Notes: generated from the letters alone by a model not told the origin. 31,906 nucleotides of DNA from Promethearchaeota archaeon (GCA_016839425.1 JAEOUI010000221.1:1-31906), one strand, 5' to 3'; shown: positions 6,685 through 15,274, numbered from the stretch's first letter. A program made the numbers and translations.

Positions 6685-7515
6685 TCAATCATTAACAACT
6701 CGAGCGTAGCCAAGCATTACAGGTCGATCAGTTCGTACTTGCACGATATATCCTTCTCTCGTTTTCCAACCTTCAATAGTGAGGCTTTCGCCAGGATAAA
6801 CAACATTTGTGAATCGAGCAGCAAATTCCTTTAAATGAGATACCTCTCCATCACAAGCACCGTATAAAATAGCTCTTGTTGCGAATCCATATGTACATAA
6901 TCCATGAAGGATAGGCTTTTCTTGACCTCCTCTTCGAGCAAACTCGGGATCGATGTGTAATGGATTTGTATCTCCATTAAGCCTGTATAATACTGCTTGA
7001 TTTTCTGTTGTTTGGTATGTAATGGAAAAATCTGGCGCAGTATCATCGGGTGGAGCTACTATAACGCTTTTTGGTCCCAGTTGTCCTCCAAAACCCCCCT
7101 CTCCCAGGTAAAAAAAGCCGTAAGTAGCGTCGTATATTTTATTTCCGTTTTCAAGATATCCAGAGGAAGTGGTAACTATCAAAGCTCCTTTTCCCTTGTC
7201 GTATATATTAGATATTTCCGTTTCTCGCTTTATAGTTGCTCCATTAGGAAAAGGCTCGTATAATTTGATAGACATTTCTCCGTGAAGGAATCGAGAAAAA
7301 TCAATATCTCCTGGATATACAAGAGCGCTCCCAGCAGCAATCGTTGCGAAACTTGGAAACACTTTCATTCCTCCAGAAACACCTTCGTAAACAAATGGCA
7401 ATTCCTCGGCACTTGCTCCAATTCCCACAGCGTATAATGCTGCGTCTTTCCAATTGTATGTGAAATCGTCCATTTTTTGTTTTTTTCCAACAGCACTAAA
7501 ATCAATACTTGTCAT
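6685..7515 (-). CDS. (R)-specific enoyl-CoA hydratase, MaoC/hydratase 2 family
   Basis: A 276-residue protein with two hot-dog folds, the arrangement of the hydratase 2 part of eukaryotic peroxisomal MFE-2. The hydratase 2 motif is intact at residues 177-187 (YRLNGDTNPLH), giving the catalytic Asp182 and His187 and Asn184. The N-terminus (FTYNWKDAALYAVGIGAS) is also characteristic. The expected reaction is reversible hydration of trans-2-enoyl-CoA to (3R)-hydroxyacyl-CoA in fatty acid or branched acyl-CoA metabolism. AGGAG sits six bases before the ATG, fixing the start. It appears to be transcribed alone; no thiolase or acyl-CoA dehydrogenase is adjacent. Confidence 0.88.
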   Translation of the reverse strand: MTSIDFSAVGKKQKMDDFTYNWKDAALYAVGIGASAEELPFVYEGVSGGMKVFPSFATIAAGSALVYPGDIDFSRFLHGEMSIKLYEPFPNGATIKRETEISNIYDKGKGALIVTTSSGYLENGNKIYDATYGFFYLGEGGFGGQLGPKSVIVAPPDDTAPDFSITYQTTENQAVLYRLNGDTNPLHIDPEFARRGGQEKPILHGLCTYGFATRAILYGACDGEVSHLKEFAARFTNVVYPGESLTIEGWKTREGYIVQVRTDRPVMLGYARVVND

Positions 7516-7614
7516 TTTCGAACTCCTATTATAAACTTGATATTAAGGAAAATGTAAGGCTTTTTTTTAATATTCTCCATTCAAACAATCAGAAAGGTTA
7601 ATCGAGTTTTAATT

Positions 7615-7621
7615 AAAAAAA
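7615..7621 (-). terminator. T-run terminator after the ABC permease gene
   Basis: On the minus strand a run of seven T follows the permease stop codon by about ten bases. Archaeal transcription commonly ends at such T-runs without a hairpin. It separates the ABC operon from the hydratase gene downstream. Confidence 0.35.
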
Positions 7622-7630
7622 GTAGACGGT

Positions 7631-9241
7631 TCATTCAATCCTTCCAAGCCTACGAATTCCAAGATAAAAGCTTGGAATGGCAGTTGCTAATGTTAACAAT
7701 AAAATTGGCAAATACATTAATACGGGAATTAAATCTCCTATGGGTGGAAATAGATTAAAATAAAACAATAAAAATATACTGATAAACAAAACAAAGAACA
7801 TTAAAAACATTTGAATCATGATATTTGCACCCATTTGTTTTCCTTTTTCCTCAAAAGAAGGATTCAGACATTGAATTCCGCAAGCCTGGAACAAGATGAT
7901 CGTGGTATTCAGCATGTATAACGCAAAGAATATGAATGCAAATAACACTGTGTACTGATATAGAATTGAGTAATAGATTGTTACGATTATTCCTATAAAG
8001 ATACTCGGTATCGTGAGCGCTCGAATGTACGAATATACAAGCGTTTTTACGCCTCGGGGGGATTTTTTATATACCCACAAGAGGTCCTTGCTCCCAACGA
8101 ATATATAATTACCTATCATAAAACAATAAATCATCCCTGATACGAATAATATCATTATCGTAAAAAGGCCTTCAACTGGTGGGCTTAACGCTTCGACATC
8201 AGCTGCGGAAGTAAAGTACATCATTGTTCCAATAAACAAGGTAATCCCTAAGGTATATGCTAATTTCATTATATTTTCTTTTCGCCTAAAGAATTCTTTT
8301 AATTGAGAAACAATTAAAGTCTCCCAATTATGTGGAATGAATTTCCTTAACTGCTTGTAAAAAGAGCTTTCTTCTTGTATGATTTCCGATGTTTTTTCAA
8401 TTCCTCCTTCTAAGGTAAAAAATTTCGACGCATTTTTATAAGCAATATAAAAAATGAGAAGGGGTACGAAAATTACCAAAGCTACACTTGACCAAATGTT
8501 TAGCACATATGTACTGATAAGATTTGGATTGATCGAAAAAAGTATGATGTTGGAAAACCAAAGGGAAGGATAAAACATTAACCAGTTTTTTAGTCCTGGA
8601 TTTTCTAATAACACCTGGAAAGCAAATTGTAGCGTGTATACGATCGCAATCATTCCGATTGAAATGAGAAACAAGAACACCTTGCCTAAATCTCTGAATT
8701 TAGGATTTCGAGCGATTTTGTGTTCTATTAACGAAGCCAAGACATTTCCAATTAATAATGCAAATATAACATGACCAAAAACGCAAACATAGATAACTAT
8801 ATAAGTTATAGCTGTAAAGGAAATAATTGTGTTAATCATTCCAAGGAGGATTGGAGCAAAAACCAAGATGGCTCCCATATAAATCAGGAATTTTCCTACA
8901 AATTCACCTATGAAAATATCTCCTTCCGTTGCGGGAGATGCTAATAAGATCTCTTTATATCCGATCTCAGTCTTTCGAAAGACGGTATTGATGGGGTACA
9001 TCATGATCACGAGAAAAAGCATCATTAATAACGCTTCTATGAGTAAAGCAACTATTTCCTCAAAATAAGGTAATAACGCAATTGATGGAGGTAAAATGAT
9101 ATCAAATAATAAAGGTGCTAAAAACACTGCCCAGATTATCAGGAATACATATAGAAGGCTAAGAACGAGAACACGGTGTTTTCGAAATGCGCTTGTTCCA
9201 CGCTTTATTTCGCACTTGGCAATAACTTTCCACAGGCTCAT
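7631..9241 (-). CDS. ABC-2 type transporter permease
   Basis: A 536-residue integral membrane protein. Hydrophobic segments occur in two groups, roughly residues 25-260 and 330-530, separated by a charged cytoplasmic loop near 270-325, as expected of a duplicated ABC-2-like permease with about twelve helices. The first residues are polar and basic with no signal peptide. Its ATG overlaps the stop of the ATPase gene by 4 nt (ATGA), so the two make one transporter, probably an exporter because no binding protein is encoded nearby. The substrate is unknown. Confidence 0.82.
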   Translation of the reverse strand: MSLWKVIAKCEIKRGTSAFRKHRVLVLSLLYVFLIIWAVFLAPLLFDIILPPSIALLPYFEEIVALLIEALLMMLFLVIMMYPINTVFRKTEIGYKEILLASPATEGDIFIGEFVGKFLIYMGAILVFAPILLGMINTIISFTAITYIVIYVCVFGHVIFALLIGNVLASLIEHKIARNPKFRDLGKVFLFLISIGMIAIVYTLQFAFQVLLENPGLKNWLMFYPSLWFSNIILFSINPNLISTYVLNIWSSVALVIFVPLLIFYIAYKNASKFFTLEGGIEKTSEIIQEESSFYKQLRKFIPHNWETLIVSQLKEFFRRKENIMKLAYTLGITLFIGTMMYFTSAADVEALSPPVEGLFTIMILFVSGMIYCFMIGNYIFVGSKDLLWVYKKSPRGVKTLVYSYIRALTIPSIFIGIIVTIYYSILYQYTVLFAFIFFALYMLNTTIILFQACGIQCLNPSFEEKGKQMGANIMIQMFLMFFVLFISIFLLFYFNLFPPIGDLIPVLMYLPILLLTLATAIPSFYLGIRRLGRIE

Positions 9242-10062
9242 GGTTTGATTTTTCTTCTTTTTTTCTTGGATAAATCATTTTCGTTTGGATGCAAGTCTCT
9301 CCAAGCCAATAAATCGTCAATTTTCGAAACCCCCATAATCTTCAAGTAAGCGCTTTCTAGATCGGAACAATTAGTCTTTGCCATTATTTCTGCTGGGGTT
9401 CCCTCTATTTTAAGAACGCCTTTATCGATAATGCCTATTTTGTCGCATAATTCTTCGGCAGCATCCAATAAATGCGTGCAAATAAATATCGTTTTATCTG
9501 CTTTTTTTGCAAGGTCCGAAATTAGGTCTTTCACCATTCTTGACGCTGCTGGATCTAGATTGGAGGTAGGTTCGTCCAAGAAAATGATCTTTGGGTCTTG
9601 AATTAACGCCGCACATAAGCATACTTTTTGTTTCATGCCTCGAGAATAATTTTCTAATAGATCGTTTTCCCTTCCCTCTAAGTTGAATATTTCTATTAGT
9701 TCTTCAATACGGGATGCTAGAACATCTTTAGGGATATAATACAATTCTCCGATAAATTCTAAGAATTCTTTTGCAGTCAATTTTTGATATAATCCCGGAG
9801 ATTCTGGTAAGAATCCACATATCATTTTAACATCAACGCTCTGCGTGATGATGTCAAATCCCCCCACTTTTGCAACACCAGAACTGGGTTTGATGATGGC
9901 GTTGAGTATTCGAACGGTGGTGGTCTTTCCTGCGCCGTTCGGTCCTAAAAGCCCGTAAGTTGTACCATAAGGGATGTTTAGATTCAACTCACTCACTGCA
10001 ACGAGATCTTTGAACTTTTTAGAAAGTTTTTCTGTATATATTGCATAATCCTTTGATCTAAT
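9238..10062 (-). CDS. ABC transporter ATP-binding protein, with uncertain start
   Basis: Energises the adjacent permease. Counting from the GTG at 9996, Walker A is GPNGAGKTT (18-26), the signature is YSRGMKQ (117-123), Walker B is IIFLDEP (137-143) and the switch histidine is His175. Starting at that GTG would remove the first strand and the A-loop region that every such ATPase needs. The open frame upstream supplies them: AIYTEKLSKKFKDLVAV directly precedes SELNLNIPYG. No ATG, GTG or TTG lies between there and the TGA at 10068-10066. I therefore give the ATT at 10062 as a provisional start. A GTG at about 10071 would serve if one A of the following A5 run were absent. The C-terminus ends in a basic tail. 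Confidence 0.82.
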   Translation of the reverse strand: MRSKDYAIYTEKLSKKFKDLVAVSELNLNIPYGTTYGLLGPNGAGKTTTVRILNAIIKPSSGVAKVGGFDIITQSVDVKMICGFLPESPGLYQKLTAKEFLEFIGELYYIPKDVLASRIEELIEIFNLEGRENDLLENYSRGMKQKVCLCAALIQDPKIIFLDEPTSNLDPAASRMVKDLISDLAKKADKTIFICTHLLDAAEELCDKIGIIDKGVLKIEGTPAEIMAKTNCSDLESAYLKIMGVSKIDDLLAWRDLHPNENDLSKKKRRKIKP

Positions 10063-10251
10063 TTTTCACTTCTCTTTCGACTAATTTCTTGTATCAATTA
10101 AGACAATTACTTTTTTAAATCTTTTTATGTTGTAATTTTTTGGAAATATTTTACGAATTAAACGCATAAAACTCTAAGATGCCCGCTTAGCTTCCTAAAA
10201 GTATTTATGGCATACTTCTTTCTTTTTATCATCTTGAAACTTGACGATCGA

Positions 10252-11253
10252 ATGAAAGGATTGCTATTTGGACTTGCATCGGTTGTCATGGTTGGTTTTC
10301 AACCTATTGTCGTATCGTCTTGGAAAAAAGCTGTTAATTTAGCTTCATATCCGAATAATGCACAAATCCCTGCTCTTTATCTCTTTTCTGCAATGACATG
10401 CGTATTTGAGGCGCTCATATTTTTACCTATAATGCTAGTTGATCGAAAAAGGATCTCGTCTAATAATAAAAAAGAAGAAGATTCTATTGAAAATATTCAA
10501 GATAATTCTCTTTTAAACGGTTGGAAAAAAAATAAACTCGTTTTGATTTATGTGGGTCTTACATTTGGAATTGGACAATTGCTTTTTACGATTGGTTATT
10601 ATTACGCAGGCCCAATCAATGGTTCCTTAGCGCAGAAATCTACTGTTATTTTTTCGCTAATATTTAGTTTTTTAATAATAAAGGAAAAAATTTCTAAGAC
10701 TCAAATTATTTTTTCTTTAATATTATTTCTTGGTTTGATATTTACGGTTACTCAAGGTTCATTCAATGTGCTTGAATTTAACATTGGCGTGTCAATGCTT
10801 TTAATTCTTGCGGCAATGTGGACGCTGGCACATGTCATTACAAAAAAGTACATTTTAGATGTAAAAAATTCAACATCGACTCAGATAGTTTTCATACGAA
10901 ACGCAATTAGCTCGATAATATTGTTAGCTAGTTTTTTTATTTTATTTTCTTCAAGCGCAGAGTTTTTATTTAAAAATCCAATTAACATGCTCTATTATTT
11001 TCTAATGGGCTTTATCTATAGCTGTGGTTTGTTTTTTTGGTACAAAACTCTCTCTCTGCTCGAACCATCGAAAGCTACAATCCTTGTATCGCCAACTCCT
11101 ATTATTACGGCTATATTTTCCGTGCTTTTGCTCGGCGAAATTTTTACTATATATCATTTAATAGGTAGCCTAATCGTGATGATATCCATTGTTATAATAG
11201 TGAGAGAACCAACTAATGATAAAATTAAAAAGATTGAAAAAGGAATTATATAA
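10252..11253 (+). CDS. EamA/DMT-family transporter
   Basis: A membrane protein of about 333 residues with ten hydrophobic segments in two repeated halves, the layout of the drug/metabolite transporter superfamily. Typical features are the glycine-rich first helix after MKGLLFG, the segment GPINGSLAQKST at the start of one half, and LEPSKATILVSPTPIITAIF with GE in the next helix of the second half. A loop of about 45 charged residues after the second helix is unusual. An upstream ATG at 10207 would add 15 hydrophobic residues; I prefer 10252 because family members start at MKG, but neither has a clear ribosome binding site. It is divergent from the ABC operon and convergent, 9 nt apart, with the next gene. 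The substrate is unknown. Confidence 0.78.
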   Translation: MKGLLFGLASVVMVGFQPIVVSSWKKAVNLASYPNNAQIPALYLFSAMTCVFEALIFLPIMLVDRKRISSNNKKEEDSIENIQDNSLLNGWKKNKLVLIYVGLTFGIGQLLFTIGYYYAGPINGSLAQKSTVIFSLIFSFLIIKEKISKTQIIFSLILFLGLIFTVTQGSFNVLEFNIGVSMLLILAAMWTLAHVITKKYILDVKNSTSTQIVFIRNAISSIILLASFFILFSSSAEFLFKNPINMLYYFLMGFIYSCGLFFWYKTLSLLEPSKATILVSPTPIITAIFSVLLLGEIFTIYHLIGSLIVMISIVIIVREPTNDKIKKIEKGII

Positions 11254-11262
11254 ATATTAGTT

Positions 11263-12543
11263 TTATTCTATTTGGATATCAAGTTTTTCAAAAATTTGTT
11301 TTACCATATCATTTAGAAATTCCTTGATTTCCAATACATCGTCCTTTTTTGTCGTCCTGTTGTTGCTAATCCTTCCTTCAGTGATGGCGACCTGTTCTGG
11401 GGTCCAACTAAACTCGTCATTGTAAGTGAACCAGACTTCTTTATAGGCACCTTCTTGCCCTCCTTCTCTCGCAAATGGTTTATCTTCTACTGAAATTTCG
11501 GGATCAGGGCAATAGCACCAATCAAGAACAACCCATTCTAACTGTCTCTCAGAGTCTGCTCTATCTGCTAGATAAATCGTCCAACCATGTCCACCAAGCT
11601 CCTCACCAGGTGCGGCAGGGGCTGTGGGATCTGGCAAAACCGCTCCACCCACGCATTTAATTCTCCAGGAAGGGATCCCAGCGTTTATGCAAAGACTTGA
11701 TATTAAGATGGCTCCATCCTCGCAGTCACCTACGGCGGATTGGATGGATTCAAAAGGGAATTGCCAAAATTCAACACAGTCAGATGTTTCTTCGTCAAAT
11801 TTGTACGCAAGCATGTCACAGACGAATTTTTGACAAGCAAGGGCGGTTGCGTTAAAACTATCTTTCTTGAGTTTTGCTTCCTTGATAACATGTTTTAGAA
11901 TTTCATCATTGTTCTTTATAAATGTCTTCACATCGACATCAATTTGTTTTTTATAATCGCTACCCCGAAGTGCCCTTCCCGTGTAGATGATTGGTTGCTT
12001 GGTCCATTTATTATTCCAATAATCCGGACCGTATTGACCATAATCTGATTTTTCCTTTTCTGGTTTAGCGGGAACTTCTGGTTGTTTTGGTGTCCAAATA
12101 GGTAATATTGGGATGAGAGGTTCTTCGTCTTCCTCCTCTTTTTTTGTCCTTTTTTTAGGAGGTTCCAAGACCTTGGCTTTATCTATCCATTCTTTAATAT
12201 TGTTTAATGTTGGAGTTTTTTTCGTTGTCTTTGGATTGTTTTTTAAATATTCTTTTACCTTTTCGTGAGTGCTTTTGGGACTTCTTCTTGCAAATTCTTT
12301 TACCGAATCAATTCCAATAATATTAATTAAAAAGGCTCCTATAGGACCGAGCCCTTCTATTCTCATCAAGTCTGCATGCTCTTGCCACATATCAATATTT
12401 TCTTCTGAGATCCCCGTCTTTTTTGATAGGGATTTTATATCATTTTTTGTAAGAGGTAAGAGATCTTCGACAGAAGAAACGCCAGCTTTATCTAACTTTT
12501 CTGCGTCTCCCTTTTCGAGCCCAATTATTTCTATTAAATTCAT
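11263..12543 (-). CDS. Helix-hairpin-helix (DUF4332-like) plus transglutaminase-like protease-fold protein
   Basis: A 426-residue multidomain protein. Residues 1-100 form DUF4332-like helix-hairpin-helix repeats (IGLEKGDAEKLDKAG; later IEGLGPIGAFLI). Residues 105-165 are a Lys/Glu/Pro-rich linker. Residues 185-385 form a transglutaminase-like cysteine peptidase fold with a plausible triad: Cys274 in GDCEDGA, His319 in GGHGW and Asp341 in VVLDW. The GDCEDxA form resembles the bacterial transglutaminase-like cysteine proteinases. A nonpolar loop PDPTAPAAPGE lies between Cys and His. No signal peptide, so it is probably intracellular. Joining a DNA- or protein-binding helical module to a cysteine hydrolase is unusual; its target is unknown. 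Confidence 0.75.
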   Translation of the reverse strand: MNLIEIIGLEKGDAEKLDKAGVSSVEDLLPLTKNDIKSLSKKTGISEENIDMWQEHADLMRIEGLGPIGAFLINIIGIDSVKEFARRSPKSTHEKVKEYLKNNPKTTKKTPTLNNIKEWIDKAKVLEPPKKRTKKEEEDEEPLIPILPIWTPKQPEVPAKPEKEKSDYGQYGPDYWNNKWTKQPIIYTGRALRGSDYKKQIDVDVKTFIKNNDEILKHVIKEAKLKKDSFNATALACQKFVCDMLAYKFDEETSDCVEFWQFPFESIQSAVGDCEDGAILISSLCINAGIPSWRIKCVGGAVLPDPTAPAAPGEELGGHGWTIYLADRADSERQLEWVVLDWCYCPDPEISVEDKPFAREGGQEGAYKEVWFTYNDEFSWTPEQVAITEGRISNNRTTKKDDVLEIKEFLNDMVKQIFEKLDIQIE

Positions 12544-12596
12544 GTTTATTCTTATTTTTCATTTAGTTCTTGAATTATATTATGGTAGGATTTTTT

Positions 12597-12611
12597 CATA
12601 TATAATATAAT
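12597..12611 (-). promoter_or_regulatory. Possible TATA element of the transglutaminase-like gene
   Basis: The minus strand carries an AT-only TATATTATATAT stretch about 55-68 bases upstream of the ATG at 12543, in a 99-base gap between two same-direction genes. Position and composition fit an archaeal TATA box, but the surrounding DNA is very AT-rich and no BRE is clear. Confidence 0.28.
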
Positions 12612-12642
12612 GCAATTAAACATTAAACTATGAAAATTAAAA

Positions 12643-13113
12643 CTAAAAATCCCCACTAAAACTATATGTTCCCATAATTATTGTGGCCGTGTAAAGACCA
12701 GGTATTAGGATAAACTGCATCAGGAAAATAATTCCCTCAGGACTATCGGCTAATTCTAAGAGAGAATATAAAGATATATCTTCAGCTGTTAGTCCGGTAG
12801 GGGTTATCACTGATGGGAGGACACATATAAGCAATGTGGACAAAACCGATAAAATCACGCTAATTGTTAAAATAATTCTATAATAGCTTGAAATATGAAT
12901 TTTTCCGGTTAATACTTCTCTATTTGATTTTTTTGCGTAAAAATTTTTGATCCAACCAAGTAAAAGTGCTTCTAATATGCACGATATTAGCAAAAGAAAG
13001 GAATATATGAGTCCATTTTGTTGAAAAGGAGTAATGAATAATACATGCAAGATAAATAGGGTTATAACAAGTCCAATGCTGATTCCACCAAATAATATCT
13101 GTTCCTTCTCCAT
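12643..13113 (-). CDS. Small four-helix membrane protein, unknown function
   Basis: A 156-residue protein with four hydrophobic segments near residues 8-28, 36-55, 78-100 and 128-148, and a short basic loop (FYAKKSNREVLTGK) between the second and third. AAGGAAG before the ATG supports the start. There are no catalytic motifs and I do not recognise a family. It precedes the transglutaminase-like gene by 99 nt on the same strand but that gene seems to have its own promoter, so linkage is unclear. Confidence 0.6.
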   Translation of the reverse strand: MEKEQILFGGISIGLVITLFILHVLFITPFQQNGLIYSFLLLISCILEALLLGWIKNFYAKKSNREVLTGKIHISSYYRIILTISVILSVLSTLLICVLPSVITPTGLTAEDISLYSLLELADSPEGIIFLMQFILIPGLYTATIIMGTYSFSGDF

Positions 13114-13326
13114 AGTGTTCTTCCTTGAAATCGTTAGTCTTGAATAATACTACAATAATAAATTGTATATTTTAATTTATCCTTCTCAATTCTTTTTATT
13201 TTCAATATTAATTTCTGTTTATTTGGAAGAAAAAGTTAAAATTTAATTGTTGAATTGTGTTATTTTATTATAGTGAAATTGAGTTTTTAGAAATTCGCAT
13301 TAATAGAAAGAAATACCTAACAAAAA

Positions 13327-14187
13327 ATGACTAAAGAAGTAGAACTCACCTGCCCTACCTGTCAGACATTTAAAAAGATAAGAATTCCCGAAACGATTTT
13401 CGATCAGAAGAAATTTGGGACTATTAAAATACAAGTACCTCCAGGGGCGGTTTGTCCTGACCATCAATTCATTGCTTTTGTCGACACGAAAGGCATTGTA
13501 CGTGGATACGAGCGAATAGACCTATTGATGGGTGTTTCTTTAGAAGAAGCAGGAGATAACCAAAGTAAAGAAGAATTAATACACGGAGATATTACTTTAA
13601 AGGTTTTAATTAATAATTACGGATTCTATGGACTTTTTAGCCTAATTCACGCTAAAATATTTAATTATCCTTCTTATATCATTAAAAAAGAAGAATCTAT
13701 TGAAGATCAAAAGAGAATTGATTCATTTTTAAACAATTTACTTCCTGACCAATATAAAACTATGGCTCTTTCGATTCATTTTCTCGATGAAACAGATTTG
13801 AATAAAATCAAGATAAAAGAAAAAAACGCATTCTTAATTGATTCTGAAAAGAATATCCTGCAAACTCCTTGGGTTGAAAAACTCAAGTTTGAAGAGGAAC
13901 TCCTTAAAAAGGCTTTAGATATCATCGACAATAAAGAACAGCTAATAATTATCAGGCAAGATATCGCCAAGTTTATCACCGAAGCTGAACAAGCAAAAAC
14001 AATTCTAGATGGCGTTAAAGAAATTTATAAGGAAGATTTAATCGATCAACTTTCAACTGATCTTAAAATTTCTAAGATAAATAAATATCGGTTAAATTTA
14101 ATAAAGGATTATATAAATCAAAGGTATTCTCCTAAATTAACTCAAAAAATAAAAAACAAGGTTCAAGAGTTCCTCAACCTCCTTTGA
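13327..14187 (+). CDS. Zinc-ribbon-like N-terminus plus helical domain, unknown function
   Basis: A 286-residue soluble protein. The first 65 residues hold a likely metal site made of Cys9-x2-Cys12 and Cys43-x2-His46, followed by a conserved-looking FVDTKGIVRGYE strand pair. The remainder is lysine- and glutamate-rich and mostly helical, with a coiled-coil-like segment near 175-240. I have the impression that Asgard genomes hold many proteins with a similar C-x2-H ... FVD ... RGYE module, but I cannot name a family. It is transcribed divergently from the membrane protein gene, with a 213-base AT-rich spacer, and in the same direction as the LsrF-like gene 176 nt downstream. Confidence 0.6.
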   Translation: MTKEVELTCPTCQTFKKIRIPETIFDQKKFGTIKIQVPPGAVCPDHQFIAFVDTKGIVRGYERIDLLMGVSLEEAGDNQSKEELIHGDITLKVLINNYGFYGLFSLIHAKIFNYPSYIIKKEESIEDQKRIDSFLNNLLPDQYKTMALSIHFLDETDLNKIKIKEKNAFLIDSEKNILQTPWVEKLKFEEELLKKALDIIDNKEQLIIIRQDIAKFITEAEQAKTILDGVKEIYKEDLIDQLSTDLKISKINKYRLNLIKDYINQRYSPKLTQKIKNKVQEFLNLL

Positions 14188-14239
14188 TTCTATTATTAAC
14201 TAGAACTTTTTGGTATACCTAATTTTCTTCGGTATAGAT

Positions 14240-14255
14240 ATTCTATAAATAGAAT
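14240..14255. promoter_or_regulatory. Palindrome ATTCTAT-AA-ATAGAAT, possible operator
   Basis: A perfect inverted repeat with 7-base arms and a 2-base spacer lies about 109 bases upstream of the LsrF-like gene. It shares the TTCTA/TAGAA core seen in the repeat at 5348-5417. It could bind a dimeric regulator, but its AT-rich content makes chance a real possibility. Confidence 0.3.
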
Positions 14256-14363
14256 TTCAATCTTGTATGTGAATAATAAAAATCAGAAAAAATAATAATA
14301 TTCTATAATTATTAATCAAAAACGCAAGTAGTAATTAAATTATTCGTTAAATAGTGATTAAAC

Positions 14364-15164
14364 ATGACAAAAGTTATAGGAGATTGGGGATTTTCAAACA
14401 GGTTGAATCGAATACTTCAACCCAAGACGGGAAGATGCGTTATGCTTGCGATCGATCACGGCTATTTTGGAAACATTCCTGGTCAATTAAAAGATTTTAA
14501 GAATTTAGAGCCCTTATACGAGTACGCCGATGCCCTTATGTTAACAAGAGGCATGTTAAGAAATTGCGTTCCTGCTGAGCTAAACAAGCCAATAATTTTA
14601 AGAGTTTCAGCTGGTGCGAGCATGTTAAAAGAACTATCCAACGAAGAAATCAATGTGACTGTTGATGACGCTCTTAGGTTGAACGTCTCTGCTCTCACCT
14701 GTTCGATCTTCGTTGGTGGTGAATACGAAAAACAATCCTTACTGAACTTATCTAAGCTTGTGAATTGGGGTCAAGAGTACGGAATTCCAACTCTCGCAGT
14801 TACCGCTGTCGGGCGAGAAATGGCTAGGGATTCTCGTTACTTAGGAATGGCAAGTAGAATGGCAGCAGAGATGGGCGCAACCATGGTAAAAACCTATTAT
14901 TGCGAGCCTGATTTTGATCAGGTTACGGGAATTTGTCCCTGCCCGGTTGTAATCGCAGGCGGTAAAAAAATACCCGAACGAGAAGCACTTGAAATGTCTA
15001 AAAACGCCGTCGACCAGGGTGCTGTAGGCGTGGATATGGGTAGAAACATTTTCCAATCAGATAGTCCTGTTGGAATGATTAAAGCCGTTCGAGCGATAGT
15101 TCATGAAAACGCATCAGTAGACGAAGCATTTGAAATCTACAAGAACGGTCCCAAAGGTCTTTAA
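14364..15164 (+). CDS. LsrF-family class I aldolase/thiolase
   Basis: A 266-residue TIM-barrel enzyme closely resembling LsrF (3-hydroxy-5-phosphonooxypentane-2,4-dione thiolase). Shared landmarks are WGFSNRLNRILQPKTGR at the start, AIDHGYF near 29-35, the Schiff-base lysine 176 in VKTYYCE, IAGGKKIPEREALEM near 197-211 and GVDMGRNIFQS near 222-232. LsrF transfers an acetyl group from a phosphorylated AI-2 product to CoA in bacteria. No lsrK, lsrG or AI-2 transporter is seen here, so another aldolase or transaldolase reaction in sugar or aromatic precursor metabolism is equally possible. AGTGAT lies seven bases before the ATG and fixes the start. Confidence 0.82.
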   Translation: MTKVIGDWGFSNRLNRILQPKTGRCVMLAIDHGYFGNIPGQLKDFKNLEPLYEYADALMLTRGMLRNCVPAELNKPIILRVSAGASMLKELSNEEINVTVDDALRLNVSALTCSIFVGGEYEKQSLLNLSKLVNWGQEYGIPTLAVTAVGREMARDSRYLGMASRMAAEMGATMVKTYYCEPDFDQVTGICPCPVVIAGGKKIPEREALEMSKNAVDQGAVGVDMGRNIFQSDSPVGMIKAVRAIVHENASVDEAFEIYKNGPKGL

Positions 15165-15171
15165 AATCTAA

Positions 15172-15207
15172 CATTATTTTCTATTATTTTCTTTTCTTGA
15201 TAAACTC
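15172..15207 (+). terminator. T-rich terminator region of the LsrF-like gene
   Basis: After the stop codon the plus strand carries several close T-tracts (ATTATTTTC, TATTATTTTC, TTTTCTTG). This pattern matches archaeal intrinsic termination and lies before the convergent short-chain dehydrogenase gene. Confidence 0.35.
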
Positions 15208-15274
15208 TTTATTTTCTATAAAAGCAAATTAACATAAGAACCAGATAAATTTAAAAGGGAAATCTTTATCTTAT

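Noticed and set aside
6634..6834. 66-codon plus-strand frame at the end of the hydratase gene
   Set aside because: It overlaps the conserved C-terminus of the hydratase and its own sequence is low-complexity and Ser-rich.
10174..10190. CTAAG...CTTAG inverted repeat upstream of the EamA gene
   Set aside because: Five-base arms around a seven-base loop are expected by chance in a spacer of this size.
14212..14219. GGTATACC palindrome
   Set aside because: A single 8-base palindrome just after the stop codon, with no second copy; too little to call a site.
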